Shown here: piece after piece, positions 7,059 through 11,463 of the stretch
Numbering within the stretch: the stretch's first letter is position 1
Layout of the letters: each line of letters begins with the position of its first letter
Translations under genes and position numbers: made by a program
Notes under the pieces: model-generated
Seen by the model: only the letters and a program-made list of their open reading frames with translations
The model's database searches: none
Told to the model about the DNA's origin: nothing
Origin: CAZVYJ01 sp964631565
Lineage (GTDB): Bacteria; Planctomycetota; Phycisphaerae; SM23-33
NCBI GenBank assembly: GCA_964631565.1
Contig: CAZVYJ010000076.1
Coordinates: 1-11,463, forward strand
Direction of reading: 5' to 3'
Length of the DNA: 11,463 nt

Positions 7059-7090
7059 AAAGACCCCGGAGCGTTTCGCTGCGAGGTCTT
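7059..7090 (-). terminator. Rho-independent terminator of tRNA-Ser
   Basis: Read on the minus strand, just after the tRNA 3' end, AAGACC (7090-7085) and GGTCTT (7064-7059) close a stem whose inner part AGCG/CGCT encloses a three-base loop, with two mismatches between. It is followed by TTGCTTTAA, a moderate U-rich tract. Position and shape fit a tRNA terminator. Confidence 0.6.
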
Positions 7091-7097
7091 CTCTTAA

Positions 7098-7188
7098 CGG
7101 AGAGGCCGGGATTCGAACCCGGGGTACGGGTATGATCCCGTACAACGGTTTAGCAAACCGTCGCTTTCAGCCACTCAGCCACCTCTCC
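7098..7188 (-). tRNA. tRNA-Ser (anticodon GCU)
   Basis: The minus strand folds into a class II tRNA. Acceptor arms GGAGAGG (7188-7182) and CCTCTCC (7105-7099) are followed by discriminator G at 7098. The anticodon arm has ACGGT/ACCGT around TTGCTAA, giving anticodon GCU, which reads AGC and AGU. A long variable arm (GTACGGG/CCCGTAC) and the T arm CCGGG-TTCGAAT-CCCGG complete it. A long variable arm and G73 are serine identity features. The 3' CCA is not encoded and must be added by the nucleotidyltransferase. Confidence 0.96.
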
Positions 7189-7203
7189 AGCCTACTGAAC
7201 ACG

Positions 7204-7231
7204 AATATACGCCATTGTAATCCACAGTCAA
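7204..7231 (-). promoter_or_regulatory. Sigma-70 type promoter of tRNA-Ser
   Basis: On the minus strand, TTGACT (7231-7226) and TATATT (7209-7204), each 5 of 6 matches, are spaced by 16 bases. The -10 box ends 15 bases before the mature tRNA 5' end, as expected for a tRNA transcription unit. Confidence 0.65.
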
Positions 7232-7318
7232 GGCCGAATGCTGAATAAGCCGCTCCGATGCTTTGCGATGGCCGGTGAACATGGTTCAGGACAACGGCAT
7301 CAAGCGCGGTGAGTCAAT

Positions 7319-7360
7319 AAAAACGCCGCTCTCGACGAAACTGAAAATCAGAGAGCGGCG
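7319..7360 (-). terminator. Rho-independent terminator of the sigma/receiver operon
   Basis: Read on the minus strand, CGCCGCTCTC (7360-7351) pairs perfectly over 10 bp with GAGAGCGGCG (7333-7324) and is followed at once by TTTTTATT. It lies about 30 bases after the stop codon of the receiver gene. The 17-base loop is large, but stem and U tract are textbook. Confidence 0.85.
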
Positions 7361-7391
7361 GTAAGAATTCTGTTCTGTTTAAACACAGCCG

Positions 7392-7805
7392 TCAGGCTGC
7401 AGTCAGCGGACGGGCGGCGTGATCCATTATTCTGCAGGCCTTGATCCGCAGTTCTTCCACATCGAATGGTTTGAAGATTACCTGGAGATCCATATTGCTT
7501 ATTCCCTGCATCGTCGAGCGGTGATACTGGTCGCCGGTCAGAAGCATGACGCGGTCCAGCAACGCCGGATTGATATTTCTCATAAAGTGCAGCACGTCCC
7601 AGCCGTTGGGCTTCGGCATGAGCAGGTCGAGCACTATCAGGTCAAACGAGTTGAGCTGAATCATTATCATCGCGGAATGGCCGGAGTTTGTGGTGGTCAC
7701 GTCCGCACCGCAGTCCACGAACACTTCCTGCAGAAGGCCGGTCATCTGCACGGAATCATCAACGATAAGTATTTTCTTCCCGGCAAGATTTTCTAGCGAG
7801 TTCAT
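7392..7805 (-). CDS. Single-domain response regulator (CheY-like receiver)
   Basis: This is a 137-residue cytoplasmic protein made of one receiver domain. KILIVDDS (11-18) supplies the acidic pair D16/D17. D60 in LIVLDLLMP is the phosphoacceptor, T90 in MLLTGD the switch residue, and K112 in IFKPF the conserved lysine. Nothing follows but a short tail, so any output is by protein contact or phosphotransfer. An in-frame GTG sits directly before the ATG at 7805. The ATG is preferred because AAAGGGG then lies six bases upstream, against three for the GTG. It is the second gene of an operon, 14 bases after a sigma factor gene, and a terminator follows. The pairing suggests phosphorylation-controlled handling of that sigma factor or its partners, but this is inference; no anti-sigma gene or cognate kinase lies alongside. 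Confidence 0.9.
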   Translation of the reverse strand: MNSLENLAGKKILIVDDSVQMTGLLQEVFVDCGADVTTTNSGHSAMIMIQLNSFDLIVLDLLMPKPNGWDVLHFMRNINPALLDRVMLLTGDQYHRSTMQGISNMDLQVIFKPFDVEELRIKACRIMDHAARPLTAA

Positions 7806-7819
7806 CACAAACCCCTTTC

Positions 7820-8413
7820 CTACATGCCCTCATACGATGCCGCCGCCGAGCCGGCCAATCGTCTGAGTCTGGTCATGAGAGCTTTATGGCGAAGGCAGAT
7901 TGCAGATTCACTTACCCCGAAAACCTCCGCGATTTCCTTGAATTTCATCTCATCGGTGTAATACATGATGAGCAATTGTCTGTCCTTGTCGTCCAGTTTC
8001 TTAAGAAGCGAAGCACAGATATCCCGTGCTTCCATCCTGGAAATGCCCCTGTCCGAATCATTGTCAACAACGGGAATGTCGCTGTCGTGTTCGCCGTCAT
8101 CGCAGCCGCTGATGGATAACCTTATCGGCAGCTGTTTAGCATTGCGACGGCGAAGAACGCCGTCCTTCCGCATCTCGTCGATTGCGAGGTATGTTCCCTT
8201 CTGAAATGCGTACCTGTCGAAGGACACGCCGTGGTCCGGGCTGTACCTCTTGGCCGCCAGCGCCAGACCGAGATATGCGTAGCTCTGTAAATCCTCGGAG
8301 TCCACCCATGTGTATCGCCTGTTAAGCCGAGCGGCTATCTGGCTGGACATGGATATGTGTCGATCGCAAAGCACGGTTTTCGGATTTTTCTTCTGATTGG
8401 CGGACATCTTCAT
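7820..8413 (-). CDS. Sigma-70 family factor with regions 2 and 4 (FliA/WhiG-like)
   Basis: This is a 197-residue RNA polymerase sigma factor. Residues ~18-85 form region 2 (DLQSYAYLGLALAAKRYSPD, then GVSFDRYAF and an AIDEMRKDG segment), most like the sigma-28/WhiG style. Residues ~130-187 form region 4, with KFKEIAEVFGVSESAICLRH as the helix-turn-helix. Between them, ~100-125 is an acidic, Asp-rich linker (CDDGEHDSD) in place of a recognisable region 3, making the protein shorter than FliA. The ATG at 8413 is chosen because AGAGGA lies just before it. The ATG two codons later (8407) is also possible, whereas an upstream start at 8464 has no visible ribosome binding site. It is co-transcribed with a CheY-like receiver 14 bases downstream. 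The promoters it serves cannot be told from the sequence. Confidence 0.88.
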   Translation of the reverse strand: MKMSANQKKNPKTVLCDRHISMSSQIAARLNRRYTWVDSEDLQSYAYLGLALAAKRYSPDHGVSFDRYAFQKGTYLAIDEMRKDGVLRRRNAKQLPIRLSISGCDDGEHDSDIPVVDNDSDRGISRMEARDICASLLKKLDDKDRQLLIMYYTDEMKFKEIAEVFGVSESAICLRHKALMTRLRRLAGSAAASYEGM

Positions 8414-9193
8414 TTTTCCTCTCTTTTTCTGACATTGAAAAACCACTTGCTCAACGAAGTGCACACCGAACTGAAGGAATCCGTTCCCGCCACATCACAT
8501 CATCGGAGACACATCGGAATTCATCAATCCGGGGAACCGCCCAAAGCTTTGGGGAGGCGGGGAGGCCGAAATCGACAAAAAACGATTCTCTTCACCTTTG
8601 TTAAAATAGATAAAATATCAGATTCTTCTGGTAAAGCCCATAAATGGCGTTCTGGCCGTGTTTGAGTACAAAATATGTGTATTTTCGGGCTGGAAGCACA
8701 ATTCATTTGCGCCGAAGGCCGCACTTTTTATAGGTGAAAACACCCAAGGCGTATTGCGGAAAAATAGGAATAATAGGCGCAGTCTCAGAGGTCGTAGGTC
8801 GTCCCAACTCCTTCCGCGCCACGGGGTTTAGGATAAATAAAAAAATTTCCAACGCTTATCAACAGGGTGGGCTGTCACAGGTTTTTTCACAGACTGAGGT
8901 TAGGGATGCGGCTGTTGTGTGTCATATCTAACGAATGCATTGGACAGGTGAAAATCAGGTTGTATTTTCTGAATATGGTTTGAGCGGGCCAGTGGGGGTT
9001 TTGTGATAAGAATCACGATCGGTGCAGGGCGTGATTGGTCTTGTTAACTCGCGAGTCGTGGTCCAGCGACGTGAGCGGCAGATGCTTTCTGTAATCAGTA
9101 ATGGACCATGGCGAGTGAAGGTAATTCAGTATTCAGTTCGGATTGATATGCGGTGCGGTACGGTGGTGGGGCGGCCGTTTGGCTGGGTGATTA
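8414..9193. other. Long spacer without a convincing gene
   Basis: About 780 bases separate the small sigma operon from the LuxR-type gene. The only open frames either overlap known genes or lack a ribosome binding site and any familiar sequence (for example 8734-8931). It holds a perfect 14-bp palindrome at 8540-8553, a 10-bp palindrome ACTCGCGAGT at 9047-9056, and competing short stems at 9003-9035 (GTGAT, ATCACG, CGTGAT). The part from 8580 to 8860 is AT-rich and could contain promoters, but no strong -35/-10 pair stands out. Confidence 0.5.
8537..8560. promoter_or_regulatory. Palindromic site upstream of the small sigma operon
   Basis: CCCAAAGCTTTGGG (8540-8553) is a perfect 14-bp palindrome nested within CCGCC (8537-8541) and GGCGG (8556-8560). 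It lies about 125 bases upstream of the sigma start. This would suit a dimeric DNA-binding protein. No regulator can be named. Confidence 0.3.
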
Positions 9194-9937
9194 CTATAGT
9201 GAAATCAAACCTTCTTCGATTGCATGTCGCATCAGGCCGGCAACGCTGTCGACTTCGCATTTGCGGTATACGTTATAGCGATGGTTCTCTACTGTTTTGG
9301 GACTGATGTGCAGGCGACGGCCTATTTCCTTGCTGCTCAGGCCTTCGCACAGAAGCTGAACGATTTCGATTTCCCGCTTGCTCAGGCTTACGTTGGTCAG
9401 GTGCGGTGTCTGCGAGGTTTCTTCGGTTCTGGATATATCGTTGACCAGCAGTTCAGCCACGTCCGGCGAGAGATATACCCTGTTCTGGGAGGCCATGCGA
9501 ACCGCCTTGACCAGTTCTTCCGGCTCGGAATCGAGATTGACGAAGCCTTTGGCCCCGATTCGCAGTGCGGCGTATACCTGGGCGCGGCTGCCGCGTTCGG
9601 AAAGCACTACCAGGGCAATGTTGGGGTACGATTCGATAAGGGTTTTGTGTACGGAATGCAGTGTGCCGAATGCGTCGGAGCCGGAAACTATCAACACCAT
9701 CACACATCGCTGATATTCGGAAATCGCAGCCAGCGACGCGTGCAGTTCATCTTGGTCATCGGATACGCCGCAGGTCACCAGACCGTAAGTTTCCAGAAGC
9801 CGTCGAATGGCGAGCCGCGTTATCTTTTTGCCGCCGGCGATGCAGATGCCGGTCGCCTGTTCGGTTTCTGTCACGCGGGGCGCGATATTATCCCCGATAT
9901 ACAGTTCCGGTACGGGCTGCTGTTTTGTCTCGTTCAT
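9194..9937 (-). CDS. LuxR/NarL-type regulator with degenerate receiver
   Basis: This is a 247-residue transcription factor. Residues ~30-148 have the length and secondary-structure rhythm of a receiver domain. Residues ~184-244 are a LuxR-type helix-turn-helix (LSKREIEIVQLLCEGLSSKE, then ISPKTVENHRYNVYRK). The receiver lacks its chemistry. The acidic pair after strand 1 is replaced by AGGKK (34-38), the phosphoacceptor position reads VLIVSGSD (81-88) with Ser where Asp belongs, and the lysine loop reads GFVNLDSEPEE instead of the usual GYLLKD form. It should therefore not respond to phosphorylation and may act constitutively, by dimer control or by ligand. The ATG at 9937 has GGAG eight bases upstream and is preferred to the GTG at 9955. 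Its own promoter lies about 165 bases upstream. Targets are unknown. Confidence 0.88.
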   Translation of the reverse strand: MNETKQQPVPELYIGDNIAPRVTETEQATGICIAGGKKITRLAIRRLLETYGLVTCGVSDDQDELHASLAAISEYQRCVMVLIVSGSDAFGTLHSVHKTLIESYPNIALVVLSERGSRAQVYAALRIGAKGFVNLDSEPEELVKAVRMASQNRVYLSPDVAELLVNDISRTEETSQTPHLTNVSLSKREIEIVQLLCEGLSSKEIGRRLHISPKTVENHRYNVYRKCEVDSVAGLMRHAIEEGLISL

Positions 9938-10002
9938 AGCGAGCTCCACGGCCACTATTCGTCAAACTGCGTCGCCCGCCATGGCGAGTGTGTTCCGGCT
10001 GC

Positions 10003-10069
10003 CTTGCCAGCAAAAAGGCATCATTCCACCTTTTTTGCGATATGAACTGCAATAATTATCGCTGGCACA
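10003..10069 (-). promoter_or_regulatory. Stem-forming leader of the LuxR-type gene
   Basis: In the untranslated leader (minus strand), TGCCAGC near 10068-10062 is complementary to GCTGGCA near 10009-10003. Inside, GCAAAAAAGG and CCTTTTTGC form a second stem with one bulge. The arms are close to perfect, but no known regulatory RNA class is recognised. Confidence 0.35.
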
Positions 10070-10102
10070 GATGTGACTGGCGGCTAATCCACCAAGTACA
10101 AT

Positions 10103-10131
10103 ATTATACTCAACGGGCATGATGAGGTAAA
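10103..10131 (-). promoter_or_regulatory. Sigma-70 type promoter of the LuxR-type gene
   Basis: On the minus strand, TTTACC (10131-10126, 4 of 6) and a perfect TATAAT (10108-10103) are spaced by exactly 17 bases. It would give an mRNA leader of about 160 bases before the ATG at 9937. Confidence 0.55.
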
Positions 10132-10164
10132 TCCCTCAAAAAAACATTTTTCGCAGAAATCAGA

Positions 10165-10310
10165 TTATTCCGCTTCTACGGAATAAGTAGTTCTGAAAAG
10201 ATGCCCTTCGTAAGCTCTTGGAGGGCATGAGGCAGCAAAGACGGGGCGGTAAGGCCGCCGGTGTAAAGCCTTTGGTTGGGCTAAATTATCGCCAGTCTGG
10301 TTAACCGACT
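10165..10310 (+). ncRNA. Candidate structured RNA, faintly like a class I cyclic-di-GMP riboswitch
   Basis: Five stem-loops follow one another: TTATTCCG/CGGAATAA (10165-10186, perfect 8 bp), ATGCCCT/AGGGCAT (10201-10228), GGCGG/CCGCC (10245-10259), AGCC/GGCT (10267-10282), and AGTC-T-GG/CC-GACT with a TTAA loop (10294-10310). Between them, GGGGCGGTAAGGCCGCCGG and, later, CTGGTTAACCGA recall the GGGACGCAAAGCC and GGTTACCGA blocks of the GEMM-I (cyclic-di-GMP-I) family. Several conserved positions differ and the paired order is not exact. No open frame follows on the plus strand; a tRNA-Val gene does. It may be an orphan or decayed riboswitch, a small RNA, or chance. Confidence 0.3.
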
Positions 10311-10338
10311 TGACACTACGGACTTTGTTGAATAAAGT
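10310..10338 (+). promoter_or_regulatory. Possible promoter of tRNA-Val
   Basis: A perfect TTGACA (10310-10315) and TAAAGT (10333-10338, 4 of 6) are spaced by 17 bases. This would start a transcript about 90 bases before the mature tRNA. A weaker alternative is the TAATAA near 10417, closer to the tRNA, with no good -35. Confidence 0.4.
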
Positions 10339-10390
10339 GGCCCCTCACCGGGCCGTGCCAGCGAAGTCCCCGCAGGAGCGAAGCGGTAAG
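10321..10390. repeat. Candidate dispersed repeat, copy 2
   Basis: Read on the minus strand, this segment holds TTCGCT, GTGAGG, GGCC and then CTTTATTCAACAAAGTC in that order. The same ordered blocks occur on the plus strand at about 6890-6933 (TTCGCT, GTGAGG, GGCC, CTTTTTCAACAAAGCC). The match is partial and was made by eye. Confidence 0.35.
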
Positions 10391-10436
10391 CGCCGCTGGC
10401 GGCAGTCTGAAAATGTAATAAGATCGGGAAGCACAC

Positions 10437-10510
10437 GGGCCGTTAGCTCAGTTGGCTAGAGCGCCTGCTCGACACGCAGGAGGTCACTGGTTCAAGTCCA
10501 GTACGGCCCA
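10437..10510 (+). tRNA. tRNA-Val (anticodon GAC) with C33
   Basis: This is a complete cloverleaf of 74 bases. Acceptor arms are GGGCCGT (10437-10443) and ACGGCCC (10503-10509), with discriminator A at 10510. The D arm is GCTC/GAGC, the anticodon arm CCTGC/GCAGG around TCGACAC, and the T arm ACTGG-TTCAAGT-CCAGT. The anticodon is GAC (valine). The base before it, position 33, is C, where U is almost universal because it makes the U-turn of the loop. CCA is not encoded. All stems are intact, so the gene does not otherwise look decayed. Confidence 0.92.
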
Positions 10511-10552
10511 GTTAACCAACAGGCGCCAGCCGGCCCTGATTCCCGAAAATGA

Positions 10553-11242
10553 TTATTCCCCAGATTCTTTCTTATCTTCGCCGCTTGCAACAGCGGGTTT
10601 CAAGGCAAGAGCCTTCCCTGAGAATCCAACAATTTTCAATACGTCCCACACTTTCGTTACGAATGCTTTCCTCACATATTCTGATGCTTCCAACTGCTTG
10701 CTATGCAACCACTCATCTAGCGAAGGTTTTGTCCGGCTTGTCGCAACATCAGGATCGACGCCAATCCCATCAGCGTGGTAATTCACCACTGAAGCCAGCG
10801 CCATATCTATTTTCTCCACTACATCGCCATCCTTCTTATACTCACCCCGCATTTCCGCCAGTCTTTGTTGAAGTTCGGCGAAAGCTCGCGACAACTTAAT
10901 GGCCACATCGCACTGCCGCTCTTCGAAGAAATTATGTCTTTCCTGAAATCGTTCCTTATCATGGATCGTTTCGGATTCACAGAGTTGTAATTGATTATAA
11001 TAACGGCACAAGACAGCGTATCGAATCCCCTCTGTGGCGAGCATATTGCATTCTTCTACGGCGCTAAGAAGCAGGCCGGGTAATTCAGCCCTTCGCTTTT
11101 CAGAGTTTAGCCGGCGTTCTCTTGAAAGCCCCAAGCGGTGCCCCATCCATCCACCTATAAGAAGGGTCAATATTGGCATGCCTTCCTTGAATAATACTTC
11201 CAGTAAATTGCCCAAATCAGATATCCAAGTTTCCGCTATCAT
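10553..11242 (-). CDS. Unrecognised membrane-anchored protein
   Basis: I do not recognise this 229-residue protein. Residues ~19-38 (MPILTLLIGGWMGHRLGL) form one probable transmembrane helix near the N-terminus, followed at once by a basic stretch (SRERRLNSEKRR). This suggests an N-terminal anchor with the rest in the cytoplasm. Residues ~90-140 are highly charged and could form helices or a coiled coil. The C-terminus is hydrophilic (GEDKKESGE). AAGGGG lies about five bases before the ATG at 11242. By eye the gene is less GC-rich than its neighbours. It lies beside and convergent with tRNA-Val, so it may be accessory DNA. A single-pass anchor with a helical cytoplasmic domain can occur in phage or defence modules, but nothing here allows such an assignment. 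Confidence 0.72.
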   Translation of the reverse strand: MIAETWISDLGNLLEVLFKEGMPILTLLIGGWMGHRLGLSRERRLNSEKRRAELPGLLLSAVEECNMLATEGIRYAVLCRYYNQLQLCESETIHDKERFQERHNFFEERQCDVAIKLSRAFAELQQRLAEMRGEYKKDGDVVEKIDMALASVVNYHADGIGVDPDVATSRTKPSLDEWLHSKQLEASEYVRKAFVTKVWDVLKIVGFSGKALALKPAVASGEDKKESGE

Positions 11243-11267
11243 TGTTACCCCTTCAATCCAGTTTCAT

Positions 11268-11302
11268 GTCAGGAATATGCCCTGACGCTAAAAAGGCATA
11301 TT
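11268..11302 (-). promoter_or_regulatory. Two competing stems in the leader of the membrane protein gene
   Basis: AATATGCC (11274-11281) pairs with GGCATATT (11295-11302), and GTCAGG (11268-11273) pairs with CCTGAC (11281-11286). The arms interleave, and the linker lengths make simultaneous formation unlikely, so the two stems should exclude each other. They lie about 25-60 bases before the start codon at 11242. Confidence 0.35.
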
Positions 11303-11380
11303 TAACCAACCTTCCGATTTTTACTAACGTCAAAGAACCGGATTCGCTTCCCGTTTGTTAATATGTTCAGTTAACCATGC

Positions 11381-11418
11381 CGCGGAGTCAATATGATTTG
11401 TTTTTCATATGAGCCGCG
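11381..11418. other. Hairpin near the right edge
   Basis: CGCGG (11381-11385) pairs with CCGCG (11414-11418), and ATATGA (11391-11396) with TCATAT (11405-11410), with an unequal internal loop between them. It may be a terminator or regulatory stem of a gene beyond the window. No gene is seen between 11243 and 11463. Confidence 0.3.
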
Positions 11419-11463
11419 ACCGTCAGGACATTATGCACTAAGCCTCCCCAAGTACGTATCTCT

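Noticed and set aside
6783..7145. Minus-strand open frame across the tRNA-Ser gene
   Set aside because: It runs through the tRNA and its terminator, which explain the sequence; there is no protein similarity by eye.
8855..8863. TTATCAACA resembling a DnaA box, near other AT-rich sequence
   Set aside because: It is a single imperfect box with no cluster, no dnaA or dnaN gene nearby and no unwinding-element pattern, so no origin is claimed.
8734..8931. Possible 65-residue protein in the long spacer
   Set aside because: It starts with GTG, has no spaced ribosome binding site and shows no familiar sequence, so it is not supported as a gene.
5447..8943. Shared 12-mer CGAATGCATTGG at 5447-5458 and 8932-8943
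   Set aside because: It is within chance expectation, and the flanks do not match.
9022..9306. Plus-strand open frame of 94 codons overlapping the LuxR-type gene
   Set aside because: Its second half is antisense to the LuxR helix-turn-helix, and no ribosome binding site is seen.
9106..9990. Direct repeat CCATGGCGAGTG at 9106-9117 and 9979-9990 flanking the LuxR-type gene
   Set aside because: A few shared 12-mers are expected by chance in a window this size, and the first copy lies after the gene end. It does not support a mobile element or operators on its own.
1..11463. CRISPR array, transposase or integrase
   Set aside because: No regularly spaced repeats of CRISPR type and no transposase or integrase coding sequence were seen on either strand.

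Overview
The window looks like chromosomal DNA from a member of the Planctomycetota, probably of the Phycisphaerae/Sedimentisphaerales type. Four things point that way: a sigma factor with a very long C-terminal extension, three proteins ending in PEP-CTERM sorting signals, AT-rich 'aattcggatttcgg'-style low-complexity spacers, and two tRNA genes without an encoded CCA. This is inferred from gene style, since no marker gene is present.

Layout. 1-374 is non-coding and repeat-rich. 375-2776 (minus) is a hybrid sensor histidine kinase (SBP_bac_3 sensor, TM, PAS, HisKA, HATPase, receiver), split into two reading frames between HisKA and HATPase by what looks like one missing base. 3022-5109 (minus) encodes an ECF-type sigma factor fused to a long exported-looking tail ending in a PEP-CTERM signal. 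A 412-base divergent region with inverted repeats separates it from two plus-strand PEP-CTERM genes (5522-6202 and 6240-6935). The second carries 12-residue repeats and an abnormal C-terminal extension that resembles an intergenic repeat. tRNA-Ser(GCU) follows on the minus strand with a promoter and terminator. Next is a minus-strand operon of a small region-2/region-4 sigma factor (7820-8413) and a CheY-like receiver (7392-7805), closed by a clear Rho-independent terminator. After about 780 bases without a convincing gene comes a LuxR/NarL-type regulator (9194-9937, minus) whose receiver has lost its phosphorylation residues. Upstream of it, on the plus strand, is a run of stem-loops (10165-10310) that may be a structured RNA, then tRNA-Val(GAC) with C instead of U at position 33. 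The right end holds an unrecognised, apparently less GC-rich, membrane-anchored protein gene (10553-11242, minus).

How it may work together. The left and centre combine surface proteins with regulators: a sensor kinase, a sigma factor whose own tail carries the same sorting signal as the neighbouring surface proteins, and two PEP-CTERM genes divergent from it. The most interesting hypothesis is an exosortase-linked, membrane-tethered sigma factor that couples the state of the cell surface to transcription. This is inference. The parts are visible in the sequence, but the regulatory link is not demonstrated.
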